Below, piece after piece: positions 6,476 to 13,836 of a stretch of DNA of 16,676 nucleotides. The DNA is from Bacillota bacterium (GTDB lineage Bacteria; Bacillota; Clostridia; Christensenellales; JAEXRW01). Position 1 is the stretch's first letter. Every line of letters starts with the position of its first letter. Under the pieces are notes generated by a model that made no database searches, was not told the DNA's origin, and was given only the letters and a program-made list of their open reading frames with translations. The position numbers and the translations under genes are program-made. The stretch is taken from contig JAEXRW010000016.1 of the NCBI GenBank assembly GCA_023454175.1, positions 1 through 16,676 on the forward strand, in the 5' to 3' direction.

Positions 6476-7786
6476 TTGAACATACTGCTGATCACGGCAT
6501 CCTCCGATGAAATCAAACGCATACGCCGATCCCGATATATCGGCTTCCAGCAATGTACCATGCCTTATCTCGCAGCCTTTCTGCCTGAAGGCATTTTCGC
6601 CGAGCATGTGGACGAAGAGTGCGAAAGGATAGATTTTTCAAAGAAGTATGACCTGGTCGCGATCACATTTCATACCCCAAGCGCGCCACATGCCTATGAG
6701 ACGGCAGACCGCTTTCGCGCAAGGGGGGTACCCGTAGCACTGGGAGGTCCCCATGTGACGCTGATGCCGGAGGAGGCGCAGAAACATGCAGATATCACCT
6801 TTGTGGGGGAAGCAGAGGATACATGGCCAAGGTTTATCGCCGATTTTCAAAACGGGCATTTCCGAAGCCGGTATGACTGTAAAAGCCTCCCCGATCTAAA
6901 ACACACCCCATTCTCACACAAGGAGCTGTTTCACCGGCACGACCATTCTGCCGGCATCCTGTTTGCCACCAGGGGGTGCCCGAACCATTGCGAATTCTGC
7001 AGCATCTCCGTCATGTACCAAAGCAGTTTCCGCAGGCGGCCGGTTGAAGAGGTGGCGGGTGAATTTGCCTCTTTCAAGGGAAAGGTAATCATCTTCTGGG
7101 ACGACAACATCTCGGCTGACCTGGAGCATGCCAAGTGCCTTTTCCGGGCCATCACGCCGTACAAAAAATGGTGGAGCAGCCAGGCTAGCATCACGGCAGG
7201 ATCTGATGATGCGTTCCTGGAGCTGGCGGCGAAAAGCGGCTGCAAACAACTCTTTCTCGGGCTGGAGTCCATCTCACAGGCGAGCCTGAACGGCGCGGGG
7301 AAGGCATCCAACCGCGTGGCGGATTACCGGAAGATCATTGAACGCATCCACTCCCACGGGATTGCCGTACAGGCCGGCATCGTATTTGGATTTGACGAAG
7401 ACGGCAAAGGGATATTTTGCGATACAGTGGATTTCCTGGAGGACGCAGGGGTACAGAACGCGACCTTCAATATCCTCACACCCTATCCGGGGACGCCCCT
7501 ATTTAAAAGGCTCCAGGCAGAAAACCGCATCCTCACATATGACTGGTCCAAATACAACGCACGCACAGACGTCGTCTTCCACCCCAAACAGATGAGTACG
7601 GAGGAGCTGCTCGAAGGCTTCAGCGCGGTCAACAAACGGTTTTATTCCCTAAGGAGCATCACGAAAAGGCTGCGGCGGTCCCCTGTGGGGCTCTACTGGA
7701 CGCTGCCACTGAACCTGATCTATCATTTTTCCCTGCGGCGCCACGGCTATGAAGGGTTGCGGGAGACCGGAACGAAATCAACCTGA
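6476..7786 (+). CDS. B12-binding-type radical SAM protein
   Basis: Radical S-adenosylmethionine enzyme of 436 residues. Residues ~1-125 match the Rossmann-like cobalamin-binding-type domain of the B12-radical-SAM class (YDLVAITFHTPSA, VALGGPHVTLMPEEA, FVGEAEDTW), but lack the DxHxxG His that ligates cobalt. The radical SAM barrel follows, with the [4Fe-4S] motif CPNHCEFC (Cys168, Cys172, Cys175). FWDDNI and FLGLESISQASL then correspond to the SAM-contacting strands, and GIVFGFDEDG is also typical. The C-terminal ~100 residues (NILTPYPGTPLF, then a basic region) resemble the tail seen in HpnJ/HpnR-like proteins. Start: TTG at 6476, because AGGGAG lies 8 bases upstream and no ATG fits. It is transcribed alone. 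The reaction is unknown; methylation or C-C rearrangement of a lipid, cofactor or natural product is typical for this class. Confidence 0.88.
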   Translation: MNILLITASSDEIKRIRRSRYIGFQQCTMPYLAAFLPEGIFAEHVDEECERIDFSKKYDLVAITFHTPSAPHAYETADRFRARGVPVALGGPHVTLMPEEAQKHADITFVGEAEDTWPRFIADFQNGHFRSRYDCKSLPDLKHTPFSHKELFHRHDHSAGILFATRGCPNHCEFCSISVMYQSSFRRRPVEEVAGEFASFKGKVIIFWDDNISADLEHAKCLFRAITPYKKWWSSQASITAGSDDAFLELAAKSGCKQLFLGLESISQASLNGAGKASNRVADYRKIIERIHSHGIAVQAGIVFGFDEDGKGIFCDTVDFLEDAGVQNATFNILTPYPGTPLFKRLQAENRILTYDWSKYNARTDVVFHPKQMSTEELLEGFSAVNKRFYSLRSITKRLRRSPVGLYWTLPLNLIYHFSLRRHGYEGLRETGTKST

Positions 7787-7830
7787 ATACCCAAACATTT
7801 CACCATGTATCTAGCTAATCAGACAAAAGA

Positions 7831-9033
7831 CTACACCTGCTGCTCATTGATTCGGATGCGGTATTTCTTTGAAAGGCCGTTGTCCACCGTTATCCGCATG
7901 CTGGCATCATGGGAAGCCCGTATGAGGGTATCCTCGGCAGACTCCCCCTGGTATGCAGTGATGCTGCTTTCCACGGTATAGCGGAGACCTTCGCCTTTTT
8001 CCACGCGGGCCAACCTGTCCGACGCCTTCCTGGCGCTGTAGCGGTCTGTCCCGATCAAAAGCACGGCCAGCTGGCCATCCGAGAAGCGGGCGGCGCAGTC
8101 TATGGAACGCAGCGTCTTTCCAAGCCCGGCCGCGAAATCCGAAAGGCACATGTACAGGTATTCGGAATCCGTGATACCGGGCAGTTTTCCATCCGGAAGG
8201 ATACTGAAGACGGCGAGGGAATACTGGTTGCGGAAGCGTTTGGCGCGCGCCACTTCCTTTTCCACGCATTCCCGCAGGCCCCTGAAGCTATAGAAGCCGG
8301 TCAGTTTATCATATTTCAGCAAGGTATCCGCAACCACGAAGGAAGGGTCCATCTCGGGCGCCTGGGTGGCGAGATACCGGAGCTTATACGTGACCGTTTT
8401 CAGCTCCCGGTACCCCAGGCATACACGCCAATCATTTCGGTCCAGCACGATGTATTTGGTATAGGTCTCCTCATTCATCTTCCGGGTCCGGTGGTCCCGA
8501 TCGGTCACAAAGACGGAAAAGACACAGACCTTTTCGTACTCCGTTTCATCCACCGTGCAACGGTCATACGACGTGAAAAGCTTGATGACATAGGAACCCA
8601 TCTGGCAAAGCGCCTTCACGGCATCTTTCCACGCGCAGAAATCCGCGAGCGGGATCAGCCCCTGGTCCTTCACCGTGAGCATTTCATAGGCGCGCTTCCA
8701 GTCCTCCTGCAGCAGGCAGCGGAAATACCGGTCCAGGGCCTGGTGCGCGGCGTGGGCGGGGCTGGCCTCCTGCGCGGCGTGATGGCCATCCTGCCTCTGA
8801 TGGTGGCGGAGCCAGTCTGAATGGTACGCACGCCTTTTCTGCGGGTCGGAAACGACGGCATACGCCTGGTTGATGAGCTGCATTTTTGAGGTGGCCTGGG
8901 GGTCCCGGTTAAAGTCCGGGTGGTACATCTGCGCGAGCCGCCGGTAGGCGCTTTTCACGATCTCGGGCTCGGCATTTTGATGCACCTGCAGGATATAGTA
9001 GTAATCACAAAAGGACGGATCTTGAGCGCTCAT
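7831..9033 (-). CDS. J-domain protein fused to a degenerate GGDEF domain
   Basis: A 400-residue soluble protein. Residues ~8-75 are a J-domain with the essential HPD (MYHPDFNRD), the part that stimulates the ATPase of DnaK/Hsp70; no Gly/Phe or zinc-finger region follows. A His/Ala/Gln-rich linker leads to ~residues 97-220, an alpha+beta region (ALDRYFRCLLQEDWKRAYEM) that could be NTF2-like; this is uncertain. From ~240 a GGDEF fold is clear: DKLTGFYSFRGL matches the entry helix, and RFSDGQLAVLL matches RYGGDEFAVLL. SDGQL replaces GGDEF, and the upstream metal aspartates are also gone (AVFSILPDG), so it cannot make c-di-GMP and is probably a binding or structural domain. Start: ATG at 9033 (AAGG about 10 bases upstream, J-domain starts at once) is preferred over ATG at 9081, which has no ribosome site. 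Convergent with the radical SAM gene, with a 44-bp gap. Confidence 0.85.
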   Translation of the reverse strand: MSAQDPSFCDYYYILQVHQNAEPEIVKSAYRRLAQMYHPDFNRDPQATSKMQLINQAYAVVSDPQKRRAYHSDWLRHHQRQDGHHAAQEASPAHAAHQALDRYFRCLLQEDWKRAYEMLTVKDQGLIPLADFCAWKDAVKALCQMGSYVIKLFTSYDRCTVDETEYEKVCVFSVFVTDRDHRTRKMNEETYTKYIVLDRNDWRVCLGYRELKTVTYKLRYLATQAPEMDPSFVVADTLLKYDKLTGFYSFRGLRECVEKEVARAKRFRNQYSLAVFSILPDGKLPGITDSEYLYMCLSDFAAGLGKTLRSIDCAARFSDGQLAVLLIGTDRYSARKASDRLARVEKGEGLRYTVESSITAYQGESAEDTLIRASHDASMRITVDNGLSKKYRIRINEQQV

Positions 9034-9195
9034 ATACGGCTGCCTTCGAATGGATTTATAACTATCATACATCCTGCGCATGTGAAAGGGAACAGGTTAT
9101 TTATCATAGACCAGGCGGCAGACAGTGTCGGCCAGCCTTCGTCCAGGGAAAAGCGCCGGTCCGGGCCCGCGGCAGCACCGGCCATCCCTTCGGAA

Positions 9196-9231
9196 GGAAA
9201 AATGAGAAAGCCCGGCACTGCGCCAGGCATT
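9196..9231 (-). terminator. Rho-independent terminator of the FAD oxidoreductase gene
   Basis: Read leftward, GCCTGGC (complement of 9222-9228) and GCCGGGC (complement of 9210-9216) form a 7-bp stem with a 5-nt loop, followed by TTTCTCATTTTT. It lies 35 nt after the stop codon at 9263 and separates the flavoprotein from the J-domain gene. Confidence 0.72.
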
Positions 9232-9262
9232 TCCTTTCTTTGGGGGAAGTCTTACTACAAGT

Positions 9263-10615
9263 TTAAAGTCTTTCGTCCACTGCGGGAGGGATGCTCTGCA
9301 CGAAGCAGAACACATTGCAGGGGTCATATTTGGCTTTGATCTGACGCAGCCGCCCGAAATTCCCGCCGTAATACTCCCGACCGAAGTTTTCGATGGACAG
9401 GTCGGGGACATTCACATAGGAACCGACCGTAAAGGGCCGCAGCCTTTCCCGCGCCGCTTCGACCAGGGCGATATTTTCCCTCGTCTCGCTGCCTTTGCGC
9501 CACGAGGCGTTCCATTCCATGTAATACTTCGTATCACGCCAGAAGAAGGCGGTGGCGTGGGACGGGACGCGGTTCATGGCGCCGCCCGAGTTGAGGAAGA
9601 AGAAATTTGCCTCGGTGCCCTGCGCCCTCTCCAGGAAGCCACGGATGGTACGGAGCGCCTCCTGCGGCAGGGCCTTTTCCACCCATGTGGACGACCAGGT
9701 GGTGAATTGGTCGTCATAGGGCGACTCCACCGGCTGCCAGAACTCGATGGCCTCCAAAAGGGAGACCTCGTCGACAAAGACCCGGGTGGGAGTGCCGGTA
9801 CCCACCAGGGGGCGGATCAGTTCGACCAGATCCTCTTTGGGACCCAGGAAGATCCCGCTGGAATGAAGCAGGCCGTTGACCTTGGCGAACGCCTCCAGTA
9901 TGGTGCCCAGGCGGGTATCCACATCGGGCGACCATTTCTGCCACGCGTCGATGACCTCCTCCACCTGCTCCCAGGGCCAGACAATATCAAATATGCCGAC
10001 CCGCTCGGGCGCAGGGCGCACCCTGAGGGTGTAGGAAGTGGCGATGCCGAAATTGCCCCCGCCTCCGCCGCGCATGGCCCAGTAGAGATCGGGATTTTCC
10101 TTTTCACTGAAACGCAGGACCTCGCCGTCGGCATCCACCAGGGTGCCCGAAACCAGGTTATCACTGATGACGCCGATGGTGCGCTGGATGGCCGTGATCC
10201 CCCCGCCGGGCGTGATGCCCCCGATGCCCACCGTGGAACTGTCCCCGAAGGGAGCCAACACGCCTTCCCGTGCCAGCATCCGCACCAGGGGGCCCACCCG
10301 TATGCCGGTCTGGACGGTGGCAAGCCACCTCTTTTTATCCAGTTTCACACCCTGCATGAGGCTCGTATCAATGACGATGCCGCAATCTGTCTGGGAGAAA
10401 TCCTGCGCCAGGGCATGCCTGCCGCTACGCATGCGGATGGGGACACCGTTTTCACGCGCCCACCGTACGGCGTTCACCACATCCTGAACGCGCCGGGCAA
10501 AAACAAAGAGGAGGGGCCATTTATCTGTAAAAGGGTTCCAATTCAGACGCGCCTCCGGGTACCCCGCGTCATTTGGAGTGACGACGAGCCCGGTCAACTG
10601 TGTGCGCTCTTTCAT
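9263..10615 (-). CDS. FAD-dependent oxidoreductase, berberine-bridge-enzyme type
   Basis: Flavoprotein oxidase or dehydrogenase of 450 residues. The PCMH-type FAD domain fills residues ~35-210. His67 in RSGRHALAQDF is the expected 8-alpha-histidyl FAD attachment residue. The second attachment point of bicovalent members, Cys in the CxTVGxGG loop, is Ser here (SSTVGIGG), so single covalent linkage is expected. GGGGGNFGI is the conserved FAD-contact loop. The substrate domain spans ~215-400, and the C-terminal BBE module is complete (REYYGGNFGRL, KAKYDPCNVF). No signal peptide is seen, so it is cytoplasmic. Such enzymes oxidise alcohols, sugars or alkaloid-like C-N bonds; the substrate here is unknown. 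GAGGTG lies 6-7 bases before the ATG. The gene is divergent from the ATC-hydrolase-like gene across 243 bp, which suggests joint control. Confidence 0.9.
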   Translation of the reverse strand: MKERTQLTGLVVTPNDAGYPEARLNWNPFTDKWPLLFVFARRVQDVVNAVRWARENGVPIRMRSGRHALAQDFSQTDCGIVIDTSLMQGVKLDKKRWLATVQTGIRVGPLVRMLAREGVLAPFGDSSTVGIGGITPGGGITAIQRTIGVISDNLVSGTLVDADGEVLRFSEKENPDLYWAMRGGGGGNFGIATSYTLRVRPAPERVGIFDIVWPWEQVEEVIDAWQKWSPDVDTRLGTILEAFAKVNGLLHSSGIFLGPKEDLVELIRPLVGTGTPTRVFVDEVSLLEAIEFWQPVESPYDDQFTTWSSTWVEKALPQEALRTIRGFLERAQGTEANFFFLNSGGAMNRVPSHATAFFWRDTKYYMEWNASWRKGSETRENIALVEAARERLRPFTVGSYVNVPDLSIENFGREYYGGNFGRLRQIKAKYDPCNVFCFVQSIPPAVDERL

Positions 10616-10704
10616 TCATTTCACCTCTATCTCAAATTTCAATACATTTTCAACCGTAACCGCCTGCACACACCCCAGACGGGATGGATGACATGGCAGT
10701 ACAT

Positions 10705-10732
10705 ACAATAACGCTGGTACAATATATGTAAA
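10705..10732 (-). promoter_or_regulatory. Candidate promoter of the FAD oxidoreductase gene
   Basis: On the minus strand TTTACA (complement of 10727-10732) and TATTGT (complement of 10705-10710) are 16 nt apart, about 90 bp upstream of the ATG. It is a plausible but weak sigma-A site. The same two hexamers recur with 15-nt spacing upstream of the VOC gene. Confidence 0.42.
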
Positions 10733-10784
10733 AAAGGCAACACCTGTGATTCCTACGCATGTGTAGAAGTCATAAGGGCTACAG

Positions 10785-10813
10785 TTAGCAAATATGTCCG
10801 GATATGTTATAAT
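10785..10813 (+). promoter_or_regulatory. Extended -10 promoter of the ATC-hydrolase-like gene
   Basis: TTAGCA (10785-10790), a 17-nt spacer and TGTTATAAT (10805-10813) form an extended -10 promoter. Transcription would start near 10820, about 40 nt before the ATG. Confidence 0.7.
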
Positions 10814-10858
10814 CAGGATCGTACATATTATCATCATTTATGATGGGGGGACACCAGC

Positions 10859-11404
10859 ATGCAGGACGAATTCCTTGTTTATTTTGGCTGGCTGGCCGAG
10901 ACACTCAAACAGCCGACGGAAAAATTCTTCGGCGCAGGCACGGAGGAATACGCCATCATTGAGCAGCTGAAAGCGGGATGGGGGAAAGAGGACACGGCAG
11001 GCTTGCTCAGGCGGTTAACAGCCGAATATGGCGCCAAAGCCGGACAGACCGTGGAGAAATACCTCGAACGCGTCATATCGCAGGACTGGGCGGATATCGG
11101 CCGGGAAAAGGCGCATGAAGGGTCCGAGATAGATGATTTCATACACCTGCTGTGGGACCCGTTGAAAGAGCAGGGATTTGACTTCACTTCATCCGATACA
11201 AACGGAAGGGTGGAATTCTGCGTGACGAAGTGCCCCATCGCGGAGCTGGCGGAGAAGACGGGGCTGCACGAATGGCTGTACCACCTGGCGTGCTCCACGG
11301 ACTACCACACCTCACGCGCGTTCAGCCCGAAGATCGGTTTCCAACGGACGAAAGAGCTGGTCAGGGGCGACGACCACTGCGACCACACTTACTATTATCG
11401 ATAG
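10859..11404 (+). CDS. L-2-amino-thiazoline-4-carboxylic acid hydrolase-like protein
   Basis: A 181-residue cytoplasmic protein. The C-terminal half carries the signature of the ATC-hydrolase family: FCVTKCPIAEL (Cys121, Cys125), LACSTDYH (Cys145, Asp148), FSPKIGFQRTKELVRG, and DDHCDHTYYYR (Cys174, Asp175). The founding enzyme opens 2-amino-thiazoline-4-carboxylate to S-carbamoyl-cysteine on the route to cysteine. Most homologues in Clostridia are uncharacterised, so this substrate should not be assumed. The N-terminal ~100 residues are helical and end in DFIHLLWDPL. GGGGGG ends about 8 bases before the ATG. A single gene with its own promoter, divergent from the flavoprotein and closed by a strong bidirectional terminator. 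Confidence 0.75.
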   Translation: MQDEFLVYFGWLAETLKQPTEKFFGAGTEEYAIIEQLKAGWGKEDTAGLLRRLTAEYGAKAGQTVEKYLERVISQDWADIGREKAHEGSEIDDFIHLLWDPLKEQGFDFTSSDTNGRVEFCVTKCPIAELAEKTGLHEWLYHLACSTDYHTSRAFSPKIGFQRTKELVRGDDHCDHTYYYR

Positions 11405-11415
11405 TAAGATTCATT

Positions 11416-11453
11416 TAATAAAAAGGGGATGGAATGGATTCCACCCCTTTTTG
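11416..11453. terminator. Bidirectional rho-independent terminator between convergent genes
   Basis: AAAAAGGGG and TGGAAT on the left pair with ATTCCA and CCCCTTTTT on the right, with one bulged A. A-tract and T-tract flank the stem, so it works for the ATC-hydrolase-like gene (rightward) and the GH5-like gene (leftward). Confidence 0.88.
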
Positions 11454-11482
11454 TTATTCAGCATTGAGCCGGTACAACCCAT

Positions 11483-12958
11483 TCATTTGGCTGTGGCTTT
11501 AATGGCGATGTCATCGTGAAAATCCGACAGGACGAACGTGATGGTACGGCCCAGGCGGGATACATTTACCGAGGAGAGGAGGGTGACACCGTCCTGCGTA
11601 CTATAAAAATCCACCTTCCAATCCAGGGCATCCCCCGGTACTGTTACCGTTACACTCTGGCCGGAGAGGATAGGCAGCATGGGATAATTGGGCGGTTCGC
11701 AGCCTGCATCCCGGTACCAGCCGAGCACGCTTTTCGAACTGCCGACCGCACCACCCCAAATATCCTTGCTGGATAAAGCCTCGAGCGGCCTGAAGCCGGT
11801 GAAATCGACACCTTTAGTGAAACCTACCGCAGGAAGCTCCGCCGTTTGGTATTTTTCCATCCAGGACCTGCCCAGCCGGGGGATAAACAAGGAAAAGCTA
11901 TCCTCCCAATAGAGCGCGCGGGCGTTCATGGCACCCGAGACGATATCGGCCCAGATGGCGTGGCGGACGCCTATCTCGGCCTTCTGCGGATACAGTTCGG
12001 GGCTTTCGGCATTCAGTCCTGATTCGCCGATGAGGACAGGACGGTCGTACTTCTTCAAATAAGCCCGAACTTCCTCAACCACCGTGCGGTCCAGACGGGC
12101 GGAGGGCGGATAAGGATGGGTCTGGATAAAGTCGATATCCGCTTCCCGGTAGAAGTCCCGCCAGGTGCCGGTATCCGCGATGGAGGCGGTGACGGGCCGC
12201 CCTGGGTCCGAAAACCGGATGACCGCAGCGGCGGTATCCACAAAATCTATACCTGAAGATTCCGTGGCTCCGGTAGCCAGGTTCACCTCGGAGAAAATCT
12301 CCCATCCGAGGATGTTTTTGCGTCCCCGCCAGCGTTCGACGAGCGTTTGCATCCACTGCATCCACATTTCCTGAGTCGCGGAGCCTTTCCGGAACAATTC
12401 GGCCGGTGATTTTACAGGACCTCCTTTAGCCTGGTTGAGCGGATTGGAACTCCAGGTGGAATACCCGGCCCCGGCATTCCAGTCAAACCAGCTGGAGAAA
12501 ACGGGCAGGACGTAGATGCCCTTTTCCTGGGCCGCATCCAAAACCCGGTCCCACTGAACAGCCCAGGCTTCATCCACCGCCCCCGTGCCGGTATAGCCCA
12601 TGGCAATGCTATTGAGTTGGACACGTACGACCCTGCTGCCCCCTGCTAAAGCCCAATCCAAAAAGGCGGTGTAATCCTCCAGCTTGTAACCGGCTACATT
12701 GCGCGAGAACATCATGCTTTGCCGCCCATCCACGCTGAAATAGCAGTCGCCTGGTTTGAACGTGAGAGCAGGAAGCGAAACCGGGGCAGGCGTGGTAGTT
12801 GGCACCGGAGAAGGAACGGGGGCTGGCGTTCCGGTACTTGCTACTGAAGGGGGAGGCGCCAGGGTCTCTGCGGGGGTTTGCACTGGAGCAGGGGTGCAAG
12901 CTGACAGGAGCACCAGAAGAATAATGAGGAGGGAACCTACGGCTGTTATTTTCTTCAT
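11483..12958 (-). CDS. Glycoside hydrolase-like lipoprotein (GH5 / clan A TIM barrel)
   Basis: Predicted surface lipoprotein of 491 residues. It begins with MKKITAVGS, a hydrophobic core and the lipobox LLSAC (Cys21), then a ~45-residue Pro/Thr/Ser/Ala linker. A (beta/alpha)8 barrel follows at ~70-370. Glu224 in WEIFSEVN sits at the acid/base position, though the usual Asn-Glu is Ser-Glu. His281 in THPYP and Glu312 in VLIGESGLN (nucleophile position) complete the clan-A pattern, as in GH5 mannanases and cellulases. The last ~110 residues look like a beta-sandwich. ATG at 12958 is chosen because AAGGTGA lies 5 bases upstream and a hairpin (GTTGG/CCAAC, 12971-12989) covers the alternative GTG at 12991. 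Likely polysaccharide degradation at the cell surface; mannan or glucan cannot be told apart by eye. Confidence 0.85.
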   Translation of the reverse strand: MKKITAVGSLLIILLVLLSACTPAPVQTPAETLAPPPSVASTGTPAPVPSPVPTTTPAPVSLPALTFKPGDCYFSVDGRQSMMFSRNVAGYKLEDYTAFLDWALAGGSRVVRVQLNSIAMGYTGTGAVDEAWAVQWDRVLDAAQEKGIYVLPVFSSWFDWNAGAGYSTWSSNPLNQAKGGPVKSPAELFRKGSATQEMWMQWMQTLVERWRGRKNILGWEIFSEVNLATGATESSGIDFVDTAAAVIRFSDPGRPVTASIADTGTWRDFYREADIDFIQTHPYPPSARLDRTVVEEVRAYLKKYDRPVLIGESGLNAESPELYPQKAEIGVRHAIWADIVSGAMNARALYWEDSFSLFIPRLGRSWMEKYQTAELPAVGFTKGVDFTGFRPLEALSSKDIWGGAVGSSKSVLGWYRDAGCEPPNYPMLPILSGQSVTVTVPGDALDWKVDFYSTQDGVTLLSSVNVSRLGRTITFVLSDFHDDIAIKATAK

Positions 12959-13122
12959 CTTTTTCACCTTGTTGGATAAATTCCCCAACACTCAGAAGGT
13001 ATACGTGACAGGTTTGTTACAATAGAAAATATGAATAGCAATATAACAATACACCCATATGGATATATTTACAATCCGTTGTTATTTTATGATAGTGATC
13101 CAAAAAGCGCACCGCGCACAAC

Positions 13123-13154
13123 AAAAAAGCCGCGCCATATAAGACGCGGCGTTT
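13123..13154 (-). terminator. Rho-independent terminator of the spore coat operon
   Basis: Read leftward, GCCGCG (complement of 13145-13150) and CGCGGC (complement of 13129-13134) form a GC-rich stem followed directly by six T. It lies 9 nt after the stop of the CotF-like gene. The rest of the spacer 12992-13122 is AT-rich with no clear gene. Confidence 0.82.
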
Positions 13155-13162
13155 TCGTCAAA

Positions 13163-13441
13163 TCAGCTGGATACCTGCTGGCGGGTCTGCTGGATCTCGT
13201 CGTCTTTGGCCATGAGGGCCGGTTTATAGAAACCCTTGGAGGAAGCCAGTTTGAAAAGTTCATACTGGGCAGACTCGTCCTTATTTCGTATCTGCTGGAG
13301 GGCGGAACGCAGGTTTGTATTCGCGCACTCGGTGATGGCGGTGGTATAGGCCGTGATGCCGCTTTTCATATTCGCCAGTGCGTCATTGACCATGACTTTA
13401 TCCTGCAGGCCGCTGGTAACGTTGAGATTTTGGTTCATCAT
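13163..13441 (-). CDS. CotF-family spore coat protein
   Basis: A 92-residue, mostly helical protein of the CotF spore coat family (ferritin-like four-helix type). Diagnostic stretches are LQDKVMVNDALANMKSGI at the first helix, the NTNLRSALQQIRN segment, and YELFKLASSKGFYKPALMA, which is nearly invariant in clostridial members. It is incorporated in the coat of the endospore. The gene is second in a two-gene unit, 18 nt after the smaller coat gene, with GGAGAAAGAG before the ATG and a strong terminator behind it. The start reads ATGATG, so translation could begin at either codon. Expression late in the mother cell is expected from the family. Confidence 0.9.
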   Translation of the reverse strand: MMNQNLNVTSGLQDKVMVNDALANMKSGITAYTTAITECANTNLRSALQQIRNKDESAQYELFKLASSKGFYKPALMAKDDEIQQTRQQVSS

Positions 13442-13459
13442 GATGCTCTTTCTCCTTCC

Positions 13460-13645
13460 TTACTGCAAAAATGACATCAGCTGCTGTTTGGTGCTCTGCG
13501 CATCCTGGGCGCATTTTTCAAAAAAGGCTTTGACCTGCGGGTCCTGGGCGTGCATGGCATAGGACTGCATCTTCTGATGCGCCGTATCGTGCGCACCGAT
13601 GAGATGGCGCAGGTTCTGCAGCTCCGACTGGTTTAACTGTGACAT
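13460..13645 (-). CDS. Small CotF-like spore coat protein
   Basis: A 61-residue helical protein starting MSQLNQSELQNLRHLIGAHD and ending TKQQLMSFLQ. It matches the short partner that precedes the longer CotF-like protein in many Clostridia; the two together resemble the two halves of one CotF-type helical bundle. AAAGGAGACTG lies upstream of the ATG. The upstream spacer (13646-13836) shows no sigma-A promoter. CATATTAT on the minus strand (complement of about 13707-13714) weakly resembles a sporulation sigma -10 site, but no matching -35 is evident. Co-transcription with the 92-residue protein is very likely. Confidence 0.85.
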   Translation of the reverse strand: MSQLNQSELQNLRHLIGAHDTAHQKMQSYAMHAQDPQVKAFFEKCAQDAQSTKQQLMSFLQ

Positions 13646-13836
13646 TTTTCAGTCTCCTTTCATTTTGATATCCTACTTAGTATCTCTTTTCGGGGACGCG
13701 AAATACATAATATGCAGAGTCAACTTTTGCAACGAAAGGTTTTAATTGCGTGACCGGCCGACGAGAAAAATGGAAAATAATCGCTGCATTGCGCTTGAAA
13801 CTAAAAATGATTTGCGAAAATGACATGGCGCGCACG

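Noticed and set aside
7909..8820. Open frame of 303 codons opposite the J-domain/GGDEF gene
   Set aside because: The minus strand carries clear J-domain and GGDEF motifs; the antisense frame has none.
7831..9033. Active diguanylate cyclase
   Set aside because: GGDEF is replaced by SDGQL and the metal-binding aspartates are missing.
9557..10711. Open frame of 384 codons opposite the FAD oxidoreductase gene
   Set aside because: It is a G+C-driven shadow: the opposite strand encodes a complete, motif-rich flavoprotein, and this frame shows no recognisable domain.
10616..10837. 73-codon minus-strand frame in the divergent spacer
   Set aside because: It covers both promoters and ends at the ATG of the flavoprotein; no ribosome site and odd composition.
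13031..13474. 147-codon plus-strand frame over the CotF-like gene
   Set aside because: The opposite strand encodes a conserved spore coat protein with a good ribosome site and terminator.
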